Shown one piece after another: positions 1 to 8,831 of a stretch of 64,000 nucleotides of DNA. The stretch comes from SAR116 cluster bacterium AG-447-A06. Its GTDB lineage: Bacteria > Pseudomonadota > Alphaproteobacteria > Puniceispirillales > Puniceispirillaceae. Where the stretch lies: positions 51,127 to 115,126 of the forward strand of contig QCPZ01000004.1 in NCBI GenBank assembly GCA_003212345.1, in the 5' to 3' direction. How positions within the stretch are numbered: the first letter of the stretch is position 1; the number at the start of each line of letters is the position of its first letter. The translations under genes were made by a program, and so were the position numbers. The notes under the pieces are model-generated. The model did not search any database, was not told the DNA's origin, and saw only the letters and a list, made by a program, of their open reading frames with translations.

Positions 1-1
1 G

Positions 2-271
2 GGTGAGGTCGTTGCAGCCCCTGACCAGCCAGGCGATAGAAAAAGAGCAACTGCCAAAAAACCAGTACCAAAAGCCGCAAAAAAAGCTGCAAAAAAAGCC
101 GCATCAAAATTGAATTCAAAAGCTGAAGCAAAAACCATCAAAGCAAGCGGTCCTGAAGTCAAAAAAACACAAACAACACGAGAGCCAATTAGCTCAGCGC
201 CCCAGGATGTAGTTGAAATTGGGAATGATGAACCGAAATCGCCACGTCGCGGATGGTGGTCACGGAACTAG
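2..271 (+). CDS. rne: Ribonuclease E, C-terminal end (partial)
   Basis: This is the last 89 codons of a gene that begins before the window. The fragment is rich in Lys and Ala, with repeated KKA/AAKK units typical of the disordered tail of RNase E. It ends with a PRRGWWSRN motif, and a closing RRGWW-type box is a common end of alphaproteobacterial RNase E. RNase E is the main endonuclease of mRNA decay, and its tail scaffolds the degradosome. The catalytic S1 and DNase I-like domains lie outside the window, so the call rests only on the tail composition and terminal motif. It converges on the aminotransferase gene with a 28-base gap. Confidence 0.7.
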   Translation, partial: GEVVAAPDQPGDRKRATAKKPVPKAAKKAAKKAASKLNSKAEAKTIKASGPEVKKTQTTREPISSAPQDVVEIGNDEPKSPRRGWWSRN

Positions 272-299
272 GTATGTCTTTTTAGGATGGCGAGGCCAG

Positions 300-1457
300 C
301 TAGGTTTTTGCGAACCAGGCATTAATACGCTGAACCGCCTTTTTCATTTCCTCTGTGCTGCCAGCGTAAGAAAGCCGGACATGTGTGTTACCGTGGCATG
401 AGTCAAAATCAACACCCGGCGTGATTGCAACACCGGTTTCTGCAAGTAACCGCCCAGCAAATTCAACAGAGTTGTTAGTTAAGGCGCTGACATCGGCATA
501 GAGGTAAAAGGCACCTTCAGAGGGGGCATGGTCACCAAGAAATATCTTTGGCAGCCCGCGATAAAGAAGATCCCGATTTTCCTGATACCGCGGAATATGG
601 GCATCAAGTTCGTCATAACAGTCAAAGGCGGCAATTGCCCCCATCTGGTTGATCGTTGGCGCTGAAATATAAAGATTCTGCGCCAACCTTTCTGCTGTTT
701 GCACCAGATCATCGGGAAGCACAACCCAGCCAAGACGCCACCCCGTCATACAAAAATATTTAGAAAAAGAATTGACGATGATGGCCTTATCAGTATAGGC
801 GAGCGCTGACTGCGCGCGTTCATTAAAACTCAGGCCATGATAAATTTCATCCATAATCAGCCGAACACCATGCTGATCGCACCAGCGGCATACAGCCTCT
901 AGTTCAGCATCTCGCATTACAACGCCAGTTGGGTTGGCCGGGCTTGCCAACAATAGCCCATCAGGGATGTCACCATCGGCAACCAGCGCTTCAAGGTTAG
1001 GCTTCCAGTTTTGCTTGGCGCGCGCGGGCAACAGCTGTGGGGTAATACCCAACGCTCGCATTGAATTGAAATAAGCGGGATATCCCGGGCTGGCAATGGC
1101 AATGCGATCGCCTTTATCAAAGGCAGATAAAAAGGCGATCACGAACCCAAGTGATGATCCAGGTGTTATTGCAATTTTTTGCCAATCTGCAGATATTTGA
1201 TACCAATCACGATAATGCTCAGCAATCCGCTGACGTAAGGCAGGGTTGCCCATGGCAACGGAATAACCATGTGATGCAATGTGGCCAAGCGACGCCTCTA
1301 AGGCACTGCACACTGCTGCTGGTGGCGGTGATGATGGCTGGCCCACTTCAAGGTGAACCAGATCGCCTCCCGCTGCCTGCATCTGATTTGCTTGGTCCAT
1401 AACCTGCATCGCAAGGAAGGCAGGGATTTCGCTTGATTGACTTATTTTAAAGACCAT
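300..1457 (-). CDS. PLP-dependent class I/II aminotransferase (aspartate aminotransferase-like)
   Basis: A 385-residue fold-type I aminotransferase. It shows NPTG (about residue 175), the D-x-x-Y cofactor pair in DEIYHG (about 203-206) and the Schiff-base lysine in NSFSKYFCMTGWRLGW (Lys about 233), followed by the arginine-bearing C-terminal RLSYAG segment. Amino donor and acceptor cannot be read from sequence. The reading frame is open 87 bases further upstream, but family proteins start near KISxxSxIPAF, so I chose the ATG at 1457. That also leaves 142 bases to the divergent protease gene for promoters. The alternative starts at 1469 and 1478 are possible. Confidence 0.85.
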   Translation of the reverse strand: MVFKISQSSEIPAFLAMQVMDQANQMQAAGGDLVHLEVGQPSSPPPAAVCSALEASLGHIASHGYSVAMGNPALRQRIAEHYRDWYQISADWQKIAITPGSSLGFVIAFLSAFDKGDRIAIASPGYPAYFNSMRALGITPQLLPARAKQNWKPNLEALVADGDIPDGLLLASPANPTGVVMRDAELEAVCRWCDQHGVRLIMDEIYHGLSFNERAQSALAYTDKAIIVNSFSKYFCMTGWRLGWVVLPDDLVQTAERLAQNLYISAPTINQMGAIAAFDCYDELDAHIPRYQENRDLLYRGLPKIFLGDHAPSEGAFYLYADVSALTNNSVEFAGRLLAETGVAITPGVDFDSCHGNTHVRLSYAGSTEEMKKAVQRINAWFAKT

Positions 1458-1599
1458 TGTCCATCCCATTAAATCCATGCCATTATCTAATCCGAACAAA
1501 TGGATTAAAAGCACTGGACGAGCTGAAGGCATTGCTTGGACCAAAGGCTATAGCAGAGCGCTTATAAACAGGCCATATATTTATCAGAAAAGCCACCCA

Positions 1600-2931
1600 A
1601 TGACCTATCTATTATCATTTTTTTTGACGCTATCACTACTATTTTTTGTTGTGATTTCGCAATCTGCGACGGCAGGTTTGATACGTGATACCGAGCTAGA
1701 AACAGGACTCCAAGAGCTCGCCGCTCCGCTAGTGAAAGCCGCTGGCTTTGCGCCGAAAAGTATTGATTTCCGCATTATCATTGATAGCAGTTATAATGCG
1801 TTTGTTGCGGGGAAAATGGCGATTTATATGCATTCTGGCCTCTTGCTGGATGCAAAATCACCTGAAGAAATTCTGGGCGTTATTGCGCATGAGTTGGGCC
1901 ATATAAAGGCAGGTCATGTACCGCGGCGAGATCAAGCCATACGTGATGCTAGCAGTGCTGGTTCATTGGCGGCTCTGGCGGCAATTGCACTGGCCGCGGG
2001 CGGCGCACCGAGTGATGCGGTGGTAGGGGTGGCGATTGGCGGCACTGATCGAGCACGCCGGTCAATGCTGCAATCGTTCCGCTATGATGAAGCGGTTGCC
2101 GATGAGCTTGGGCTTGAGTACTTGGAAAAGGCGGGCATCACATCGGCTGGTCTGGAGCAGATGATGCGACGGTTGGCAAGCCAACGCGCCCTTCCCGAAA
2201 GTCATCAAAGCCAATATTACCAAACACATCCTGATGCTGCGCAGCGCCTTGCAATCTATCAGGATCACACCAAACAAACCAGCCACAACACCGCCCCAAT
2301 TGCAGAAGATAAACGACGACTCATCGAGCGACTTATCAATAAATTAAGAGCCTATAGTGAGCCGGCACAGAACATTATTCGACACAACGATGACCCCGCC
2401 GCAGCCAGCACGCAGTATCGCAATGCCATTGCCCATTATAGGCGCGGCGACCTAGAGCTTGCCTATGGATTGATGTACGGATTGTCCGAAGCAATGCCAG
2501 ATGACCCGTTTTATCATGAATTTCGAGGCGATATTTTATTGTCAATGGCAAAGCCAGATGCCGCAGCCATGGCCTATGAAAAGGCGTTGGCATTGCGCCC
2601 AAACAGTCCACAAATACAGCTGAGTCTTGGGCGTTCACTGATCGCCACAAATAACAAAAAGCATCTCCCACGTGCCATTGAGGCCATGCTTGCAGCAAAA
2701 AAGAACGAACCAGATTGGGCGTTTATCCACCGGCAATTAGCCATTGCCTATGGGCGTGCCGGACACATTGCTGAAGCAAATTTGAACCTTGCTGAAGAAG
2801 CCATCTTGCTGGGCAACGAACAGCAGGCGGCGCGCATGGCCAAGCGGGTCCTGGCAAGTGCAAATCTTGCCGATGATGTAAAAAATCGCGCGAACGATAT
2901 TTTGTTTCGATTTGGGGTGCTCCAAAAATAG
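1600..2931 (+). CDS. M48-family periplasmic metalloprotease with TPR repeats (BepA/YfgC-like)
   Basis: A 443-residue protein with an N-terminal signal peptide (hydrophobic stretch after MTYLLSFFLTL). An M48 peptidase domain carries the zinc motif HELGH at about 97-101 and a downstream ExxxAD element (YDEAVADELG) with the third zinc ligand. The C-terminal half has TPR-like helices, for example around YHEFRGDILLSMAKPDAA. This order matches BepA, which trims or matures outer-membrane proteins such as LptD in the periplasm. The start at 1600 is chosen because it opens directly into the signal peptide. The longer frame from 1477 would put 41 polar residues in front and overlap the divergent aminotransferase. 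Confidence 0.88.
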   Translation: MTYLLSFFLTLSLLFFVVISQSATAGLIRDTELETGLQELAAPLVKAAGFAPKSIDFRIIIDSSYNAFVAGKMAIYMHSGLLLDAKSPEEILGVIAHELGHIKAGHVPRRDQAIRDASSAGSLAALAAIALAAGGAPSDAVVGVAIGGTDRARRSMLQSFRYDEAVADELGLEYLEKAGITSAGLEQMMRRLASQRALPESHQSQYYQTHPDAAQRLAIYQDHTKQTSHNTAPIAEDKRRLIERLINKLRAYSEPAQNIIRHNDDPAAASTQYRNAIAHYRRGDLELAYGLMYGLSEAMPDDPFYHEFRGDILLSMAKPDAAAMAYEKALALRPNSPQIQLSLGRSLIATNNKKHLPRAIEAMLAAKKNEPDWAFIHRQLAIAYGRAGHIAEANLNLAEEAILLGNEQQAARMAKRVLASANLADDVKNRANDILFRFGVLQK

Positions 2932-3135
2932 CGCCGGCCATTTGAATTTTTAATCACTATGCAAAAGCCCACGTTATCCGATACAAAGGTCCCTAGTGGG
3001 CATACAAAGGAACAGCTGTGCAAATAAGTCACCTGATTATAACCCGTGTTGGGGTCTCTCCTCATCTATTGATTATTAACCTAAGTATTGGCCTGCCAAC
3101 CCATACTTGTTTAACCTTTACAAGGACTAACATCG

Positions 3136-3921
3136 ATGTTACGTAACTCCATCCAAACCGTTTTTTCATTAAATATTCTGGCGCTTAAGTCAGATAAGGG
3201 GCTGAAAACACTCCTAATGCTTTTAGGGTTGCTGTTGGCTTTGGCCGGATTTAACAGGCCAGCCATCGCCGACCTTGACAAGGTTGATCGAGCCGCAATG
3301 CATCAAGTTATCAAACAATATATCATGGATAACCCCGAAGTGGTGCGTGATGCGTTAATTGAACTAGCCGCTCGGGAAAAACAAGCTATCATTACCGCGG
3401 GTCTGACAAAATTAAGGCGTGATGATGGTGACCCCGTTATGGGTAATGTTAATGGCAGTTTAGTGATCTATGAGTTTTCTGATTACAACTGCGGCTATTG
3501 CAAACGGATGTTCCCGACCATTCAGCAAGTTTTGGCCAGTAATGATGATGTCCGCCTGGTGGTAAAAGAATTTCCCATCCTAAGCCAATCATCACTAATC
3601 GCTGCACGGGCAGGAGTGGCCGCGCAGAAACAGGGAAAATTCCCAGCATTCCACAGGGAAATGATGATCTATCGTGGGCAAGTAAGTGAAGCGGCAATCA
3701 TGACAGCAGCACGCACCGCTCAACTCGACCTTAACCAATTACGCCAGGACATGGACAGCCCCGCTACAAACGCTATTATCGACCGCACACGAGCCGGTGC
3801 AGCAGCTCTGGATATAAACGGAACGCCCGCGCTGGTGGTCGGTGAAACGATCATTTCGGGCGCGGTTAGCACAGAGAAGCTGCAGAATGTTATCAACCTT
3901 GAGCGCGCAAAACAGGGCTAG
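3136..3921 (+). CDS. DsbA-family thiol:disulfide oxidoreductase (Com1/ScsC-like)
   Basis: A 261-residue secreted thioredoxin-fold protein. A membrane or signal segment (KTLLMLLGLLLALAGF) ends near residue 45. An N-terminal helical region with KQYIMDNPEVVRDAL is typical of the Com1/ScsC group. The active site is CGYC (Cys119 and Cys122), and a cis-proline loop is seen as NGTPAL (Pro231). The expected role is oxidation or isomerisation of periplasmic disulfides. An AAGGA ribosome site lies about 9 bases before the ATG, which supports this start although the signal segment begins late. The gene precedes aroQ by 42 bases and may be cotranscribed with it. Confidence 0.88.
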   Translation: MLRNSIQTVFSLNILALKSDKGLKTLLMLLGLLLALAGFNRPAIADLDKVDRAAMHQVIKQYIMDNPEVVRDALIELAAREKQAIITAGLTKLRRDDGDPVMGNVNGSLVIYEFSDYNCGYCKRMFPTIQQVLASNDDVRLVVKEFPILSQSSLIAARAGVAAQKQGKFPAFHREMMIYRGQVSEAAIMTAARTAQLDLNQLRQDMDSPATNAIIDRTRAGAAALDINGTPALVVGETIISGAVSTEKLQNVINLERAKQG

Positions 3922-3963
3922 ACCATTTGCGTGACCCTCTAATAAGTGTAAAGTAATATTATT

Positions 3964-4413
3964 ATGATAAAAACAATAAATATCTGCGTGATTAATGGCC
4001 CAAATCTCAACATGCTTGGTATGCGTGAGCCAGGAATCTACGGCAATGTCACCCTTGCCGACATTGAAACTAAGTGCCGTGAGCTGGCAAGCCGGCACAA
4101 AATGGGCATCGATTGGTTTCAATCAAATTCTGAGAGCGCGCTTATTGAGGAAATCCACCGCTGCGTTGGCAAGGCTGACTGGATTATTATAAACGCTGGT
4201 GGCTATACCCACACATCGGTTGCGCTTCGTGATGCGCTGTCATTGTTTCCGGGTGGTGTAATCGAGGTGCATATATCCAATATCCATACACGTGAAGAAT
4301 TCAGACATTCATCATTAATTTCGGGCATTGCCAACGGTGTGATTGCTGGCTTTGGGCCAACCTCATATTACATGGCAGTTGATGCCATTCCCAACCTGAC
4401 TTCGGAGGCATAA
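3964..4413 (+). CDS. aroQ: 3-dehydroquinate dehydratase, type II
   Basis: At 149 residues this has the usual length for type II dehydroquinases, which convert 3-dehydroquinate to 3-dehydroshikimate in the shikimate pathway. The N-terminal INGPNLNMLGMREPGIYG motif carries the catalytic tyrosine (Tyr26). NAGGYTHTSVALRDA and EVHISNIH provide the asparagine and histidine of the active site. It is followed six bases later by accB, an arrangement (aroQ-accB-accC) widespread in Proteobacteria. Another shikimate gene, aroC, lies further along the window. Confidence 0.96.
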   Translation: MIKTINICVINGPNLNMLGMREPGIYGNVTLADIETKCRELASRHKMGIDWFQSNSESALIEEIHRCVGKADWIIINAGGYTHTSVALRDALSLFPGGVIEVHISNIHTREEFRHSSLISGIANGVIAGFGPTSYYMAVDAIPNLTSEA

Positions 4414-4419
4414 TCAAAA

Positions 4420-4911
4420 ATGGCAACAGCATCGAAGAAACCCGCTGCCAAAAAAGCAGCATTGGATGATGAGACAAGACTTGTCAAAGATCTCGCCGAT
4501 ATCTTGGATATGGCTGGCCTTGCCGAGCTTGAATATAAAACAGAAACCTTGGCTATTAGGCTATCACGCTCGAGTGGTGTTGCACCGGTTCCTGCTATTC
4601 AGGCTGTTGCCGCAGCTTCGGCCCCAGAAAGAGCTGGCGACCTCGCAGCAAATGCTCCGGGAAATCCGGCTGATCATCCCGACGCTATCAAATCGCCTAT
4701 GGTTGGCACCGTTTACACCGCTCCGGAACCAGACGCACCCACCTTTGTTAGTGAGGGAGACAGCGTCAGCCAAGGCCAGACCATTCTTATTGTCGAGGCG
4801 ATGAAGGTAATGAACCCAATTACCGCGCCAAAAGCAGGGACAGTGGCGAAAATTTTTGTGCAGAACGCTCAGCCAGTGGAATTTGGTGAAGTGCTTGTTA
4901 TTGTAGAATAA
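4420..4911 (+). CDS. accB: Biotin carboxyl carrier protein of acetyl-CoA carboxylase
   Basis: A 163-residue carrier with a Lys/Ala-rich start, an Ala/Pro-rich linker (about 53-85) and a C-terminal biotinyl domain. The biotin attachment site is EAMKVMN with the modified lysine at about 129. AccB carries the carboxyl group between biotin carboxylase and the transferase in the first step of fatty-acid synthesis. The residue after the lysine is Val where many homologues have Met or Leu, which is tolerated. The gene lies between aroQ and accC with gaps of 6 and 5 bases, so the three are probably one transcript. Confidence 0.97.
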   Translation: MATASKKPAAKKAALDDETRLVKDLADILDMAGLAELEYKTETLAIRLSRSSGVAPVPAIQAVAAASAPERAGDLAANAPGNPADHPDAIKSPMVGTVYTAPEPDAPTFVSEGDSVSQGQTILIVEAMKVMNPITAPKAGTVAKIFVQNAQPVEFGEVLVIVE

Positions 4912-4916
4912 TTGTT

Positions 4917-6260
4917 ATGTTCAAAAAAATCCTTATAACCAACCGTGGTGATGTTGCATTAAGAGTATTGCGCGCCTGTAAGGAACTAAACATCCCCAGC
5001 GTTGTAGTGCATTCAACCGCTGATGCAGACTCAATGCCCGTGCGACTTGCCGATGAGTCGGTTTGTATTGGCCCACCAAGCAGTGCCGACTCATATCTAA
5101 ACATTCCAGCCATTCTTTCTGCCGTGGCGATCACCGGTGCCGATGCGGTGCATCCGGGCGTTGGGTTTTTATCTGAAAATGCCGATTTTGCAGAAATTGT
5201 CGCGGCGCATGGTCTGACGTTCATAGGGCCGGAACCGCATCACATCCGAGCAATGGGTGACAAGGTTGAGGCTAAAATTACCGCTGCCGGTGCCGGTTTG
5301 CCACTAGTTCCGGGCTCACCCGGTGCCGTTCACAACATTGCCGAAGCCCAGCGTATTGGCGCGGATGTTGGCTACCCACTATTAGTAAAAGCAGCGTCAG
5401 GTGGAGGTGGACGCGGCATGAAAGTGGCTGAAACTGCCGATGATTTAAGCGACGCTTTTTCCGCTGCGCGCGCCGAAGCAAAGGCGGCCTTTGGGGATGA
5501 TACCGTATATTTGGAACGTTATCTCGGCCAACCCCGCCACATCGAAGTGCAGGTGATAGCTGATCGTCACGGTAATGTTGTACATCTTGGAGAGCGCGAA
5601 TGTTCGGTTCAACGCCGCCATCAAAAGCTATTTGAAGAAGCCCCCTCACCCGCATTGGACGCCGAGCAACGCGCCCGTATTGGCGACATTGCAGCCGAAG
5701 CCACCCGTAAAATGGGCTACCTTGGCGTTGGCACAATGGAATTTCTTTATGAGGATGGCGAGTTTTTCTTTATCGAAATGAACACCCGCCTTCAGGTAGA
5801 ACATCCAATCACCGAAGAAATCACCGGCGTGGATCTTGTGCGAGAACAAATCCGGATTGCGGCAGGGCTTCCCCTTTCCTTTACTCAAGAAGACGTGACC
5901 TTTACCGGCCATGCCATTGAGTGCCGAATTAATGCCGAACATCCTGAGACCTTCATGCCAACCCCGGGCCAAGTAACCGCATTTCATGCCGCTGGTGGCC
6001 CCGGCGTGCGTGTTGAGTCCTGCCTTTATTCGGGCTATTCGATCCCGCCCTATTATGACAGTTTGATTGCGAAGCTAATAATCCATGGTGATGATCGGGC
6101 GCACTGTCTATCTCGGTTACGGCGGGCCCTGGAAGAATTTGTTGTCGAGCCTATTCCAACAACACTAACCTTGCACAAACGCCTTGTTGACGCCAGTGCA
6201 ATCATGGATGGCACCTATAACATCCGCTGGCTGGAAGAAGTGTTTTTGAACGACCAGTGA
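4917..6260 (+). CDS. accC: Acetyl-CoA carboxylase biotin carboxylase subunit
   Basis: A 447-residue ATP-grasp enzyme that carboxylates the biotin of AccB using ATP and bicarbonate. The N-terminal domain starts KKILITNRGDVALRVLRA. The glycine-rich ATP loop is ASGGGGRGMKV. The catalytic EMNTRLQVEHPITEEITG block and the C-terminal domain (GHAIECRINAE) follow. Length and domain order are normal. It follows accB by five bases, and aat starts 31 bases after its stop. Confidence 0.97.
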   Translation: MFKKILITNRGDVALRVLRACKELNIPSVVVHSTADADSMPVRLADESVCIGPPSSADSYLNIPAILSAVAITGADAVHPGVGFLSENADFAEIVAAHGLTFIGPEPHHIRAMGDKVEAKITAAGAGLPLVPGSPGAVHNIAEAQRIGADVGYPLLVKAASGGGGRGMKVAETADDLSDAFSAARAEAKAAFGDDTVYLERYLGQPRHIEVQVIADRHGNVVHLGERECSVQRRHQKLFEEAPSPALDAEQRARIGDIAAEATRKMGYLGVGTMEFLYEDGEFFFIEMNTRLQVEHPITEEITGVDLVREQIRIAAGLPLSFTQEDVTFTGHAIECRINAEHPETFMPTPGQVTAFHAAGGPGVRVESCLYSGYSIPPYYDSLIAKLIIHGDDRAHCLSRLRRALEEFVVEPIPTTLTLHKRLVDASAIMDGTYNIRWLEEVFLNDQ

Positions 6261-6291
6261 CCCAGAACCTTTTTTCGCACGGACGCATTGA

Positions 6292-7038
6292 ATGGCTGAG
6301 CAGCATATTTATTCGCCCGAGACAATTATCAAAGCCTATTCACTTGGGTTATTTCCAATGGCAGATAGCCGCGAGAGCCCTGACATAAAGTTCTACGACC
6401 CAGATCAACGTGCCCTTATTCCCATCGATAATACGCTCGGCCGCGGCGTGCACATTCCTCGCCGTCTCCAACGTAGGGTGCGTCAAGCCCCTTATGCGGT
6501 GACAATAAATAAGGACTTCAACGCCGTCATCGACGCGTGCGCAGCCCCAACCGACCAGCGCGAGGACACATGGATCAACCCAGATATTCGCCGACTTTAT
6601 ATCGCACTTCACAAAATGGGGTTTGCACATTCAGTCGAAGTCTGGCTGGGCAAAGCATTGGTGGGCGGACTTTACGGCGTGGCCTTGCGGGCCGCCTTTT
6701 TTGGCGAGTCCATGTTCACAAGAAAAAGTGATGCGTCAAAAATCGCTCTTGTCCATCTCATGGCACGTCTGCAACGTGGCCGGTTTTTGCTGCTTGATGC
6801 TCAGTTTACCAACGATCATCTGCAACAATTTGGCATTACCGAAATTGACCGAGCAGACTTTCAGGACAGACTGGCCAATGCGCTTCTTACCGAGGCTCAT
6901 CTGGCCCTTGAAATACCGAGTGCACAACTGGTTATCCCGTTCCTGAACAGTCTTGCCGACAAACCAGCTAGTCATCGACACAAGCAAGGAGCGTCAAATC
7001 ATAAACCGGATGCTCAAGTGCCGATACTGCCGGACTAG
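6292..7038 (+). CDS. aat: Leucyl/phenylalanyl-tRNA--protein transferase
   Basis: A 248-residue Aat-family protein. This enzyme attaches Leu or Phe from aminoacyl-tRNA to N-terminal Arg or Lys, creating N-degrons read by ClpS and ClpAP, which are also encoded in this window. Family motifs include YSLGLFPMADSRESPDIKFY near the start, GGLYGVALRAAFFGESMF in the centre and LLDAQFTNDHLQQFG near the C-terminal part. The last ~35 residues are polar and variable. The 3' end overlaps the convergent DUF2155 gene by 71 bases, so either stop-proximal region may be under dual constraint. Confidence 0.95.
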   Translation: MAEQHIYSPETIIKAYSLGLFPMADSRESPDIKFYDPDQRALIPIDNTLGRGVHIPRRLQRRVRQAPYAVTINKDFNAVIDACAAPTDQREDTWINPDIRRLYIALHKMGFAHSVEVWLGKALVGGLYGVALRAAFFGESMFTRKSDASKIALVHLMARLQRGRFLLLDAQFTNDHLQQFGITEIDRADFQDRLANALLTEAHLALEIPSAQLVIPFLNSLADKPASHRHKQGASNHKPDAQVPILPD

Positions 7039-7402
7039 ATGAAAAAACCCAGCCTGAAAAAATCAGCTTTGGTTCCAGTCCGTTATAGCCACGATCGTGA
7101 ATGGTTATGAATGCCGCATTTTCAGGTGGCTCTTCGGGCGGATGAAAGGCACAGCGATTTACCATCACTTCCAGCGTGCCAAAAAACCTTGACGCCCCGA
7201 CGGGCGCTTCAACCGTTGAAATACGTGCAGTGATCTTATCAAGCGCTTGCAGACGGGCCTTACTGCCATCAATCCAAGTCACCGCAGAGGCACAGGCAGA
7301 TCCAGCCCATACGTTCCAAAACAGAAAAAATACCGGCATGAATAACAGATATTGGCGCATTATTGCTTGGTGCATAATCACAGCTTTGGTTCGGCTGAAC
7401 AT
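6968..7402 (-). CDS. DUF2155 domain-containing secreted protein
   Basis: A 144-residue protein with a likely signal peptide (MRQYLLFMPVFFLFWNVW, cut near ASA). It has the DUF2155 pattern: a TARIST segment, GTLEVMVNRCAFHPPEEPPENAAF and a C-terminal GWVFSSSPAVSALEHPVYDLTLLAC. Two conserved cysteines are present. The family is an alphaproteobacterial protein of unknown function, often next to the NDUFA12 gene. Start choice is uncertain: the first ATG at 7402 is used, while ATGs at 7375 or 7360 would still give a signal peptide. The 3' end runs 71 bases into aat on the other strand. Confidence 0.85.
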   Translation of the reverse strand: MFSRTKAVIMHQAIMRQYLLFMPVFFLFWNVWAGSACASAVTWIDGSKARLQALDKITARISTVEAPVGASRFFGTLEVMVNRCAFHPPEEPPENAAFITIHDRGYNGLEPKLIFSGWVFSSSPAVSALEHPVYDLTLLACVDD

Positions 7403-7429
7403 GGTTTAATTCGCTGGGGAATACCCCGC

Positions 7430-7882
7430 TTAGTTAAGTCCAGACTCGGCTGAAAATACGGCCTTGCCAAGTAAATCGTTTATACTGACGGGATCACGTG
7501 TGTCATATATTACCGCACCGGCAGCAAGCGTTTCGGTGGCTGCACCGGGCATTAATTCCAGATAATTGCCACCCAGCAAAGATGCCTGGGTGATACGGGC
7601 GCTACTATCGCTGGGGATTTTAATCGCTGGATCAATAGCCATGGATATTTTGGCAACATAGGTGATTGGGTCTAGCTGCTGTGCCGTAATCCGCCCTACC
7701 TTGATCCCCGAAACGCGAACATCATCGCCTATGGACAAGCCCCCGGTACTGCCAAATTCAGCGGCGATCTGATAGCCCTCATTACCCTTTATGTCCGCCG
7801 CCTCATAAGCTAGCGTCATAAAGCCAGCCGCAGCCAACAAAACGATGCCTCCCATGACGGTTTCCAAGGTATTGCGATGCAT
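7430..7882 (-). CDS. mlaD: MlaD-family phospholipid-transport protein (MCE domain)
   Basis: A 150-residue protein with a single N-terminal membrane helix (about 10-27) and one MCE domain (YQIAAEFGSTGGLSIGDDVRVSGIKVG, described here by its ends at about 38 and 63). MlaD is the periplasmic substrate-binding part of the Mla transporter, which returns phospholipids from the outer to the inner membrane. The ATPase and permease partners are not in this window. It sits 79 bases after the NDUFA12 gene and 27 bases before DUF2155 on the same strand, so the three probably form one operon. Confidence 0.92.
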   Translation of the reverse strand: MHRNTLETVMGGIVLLAAAGFMTLAYEAADIKGNEGYQIAAEFGSTGGLSIGDDVRVSGIKVGRITAQQLDPITYVAKISMAIDPAIKIPSDSSARITQASLLGGNYLELMPGAATETLAAGAVIYDTRDPVSINDLLGKAVFSAESGLN

Positions 7883-7961
7883 TGCTTCGGCCTCCTGCTA
7901 TTTTAATTTCCAAAATCATAACCCGCCAATGTTTCCATCATCAGCAAAAAGCAAACACTGA

Positions 7962-8318
7962 TCAAAATGGCTTCCACGGCTCGTAATCACCAGTTGAGGA
8001 ACTACGTTTTCCACCCCTCAGAATATGGCCTTGCGGGCGATGGGCGTTGACTGTTCCGGTGACGTTGGGCTGATGTTCCAGCTGCCACTCATACTTGTCA
8101 TAGCCACCCTCTGGCGGCGGCAATGATTCGGTATGATGCAGCCAGCCATGCCAGTCAGCTGGTACTTTTGAAGCCTCGGCCATGCCGTTGTAGCGGACGT
8201 ACCGGCGAGGCGGTTTTCCCCGACGGGCGCGACGTTCTTCATAATAGCGGTTTCCAAATCGGTCGGTGCCAACCTGCTGTGCCGTGAGTTTTAGCGTGAT
8301 CAACGTTACCAAATCCAT
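7962..8318 (-). CDS. NADH:ubiquinone oxidoreductase accessory subunit, NDUFA12 type
   Basis: A 118-residue homologue of the 17.2-kDa complex I subunit shared by alphaproteobacteria and mitochondria. Diagnostic stretches are VGTDRFGNRYYEERRA near the start, RRYVRYNGMAEASKVPADWHGWLHH in the middle (about 40-65) and a C-terminal GDYEPWKPF. It would sit on the peripheral arm of complex I. The core nuo genes are not in this window. It is the first gene of a probable operon with mlaD and DUF2155. Confidence 0.95.
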   Translation of the reverse strand: MDLVTLITLKLTAQQVGTDRFGNRYYEERRARRGKPPRRYVRYNGMAEASKVPADWHGWLHHTESLPPPEGGYDKYEWQLEHQPNVTGTVNAHRPQGHILRGGKRSSSTGDYEPWKPF

Positions 8319-8831
8319 GAAACGCTTCCCTTACCTATGAACCATTGCTCTCGTTCCGCCTGACCATATCGGCTGACAATCCCAGTATAGGCGTAAGCAA
8401 GCCAACGCGTCCAGCCGTCAACAGGCCAAAACATCAAATTAATTTACAACCAACAGATGCCAGCGTTATTCCCGCACCGTCCTTCTCCCAAATAGGAGTT
8501 TTCTAGAAACACAGATATTTTTTCAAAAATTCTTGTCGGTAAGTTTCATGCCAGAGTGACAATGAAAACAACATTTGTTCAATGGCTTGGTATCAGTAGT
8601 GATACTTAAATGACAAGAGTAAAGGCCCATATAACCGCAATTTAATCACAATTTTTCGGGCATACCGGCGTTTTCTCTATTGTCCCTGACCCGCTAGATA
8701 ATGTAGGTTAGTCGCTTGGCGCCCGCTAGATGTTGTGACATCTCCATATCAGTCGCTGTTAAGATATAGAAATCAAACGAATTTCATAGCCGGAAGAGCT
8801 GTGAGTCAATTACATCAGAGGAATCAAATAA
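8319..8831. other. 513-base intergenic region before nrdJ with several short dyads
   Basis: No convincing gene lies here. It separates the divergent NDUFA12 operon from nrdJ. I see three perfect short dyads: TTTCTAGAAA at 8500-8509; GTATCA-GTAG-TGATAC at 8590-8605; AGATGT-TGTG-ACATCT at 8728-8743, about 90 bases before the nrdJ ATG. None matches the NrdR box as I know it, and no cobalamin riboswitch core is visible. They are candidate operators or mRNA hairpins only. Confidence 0.4.
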
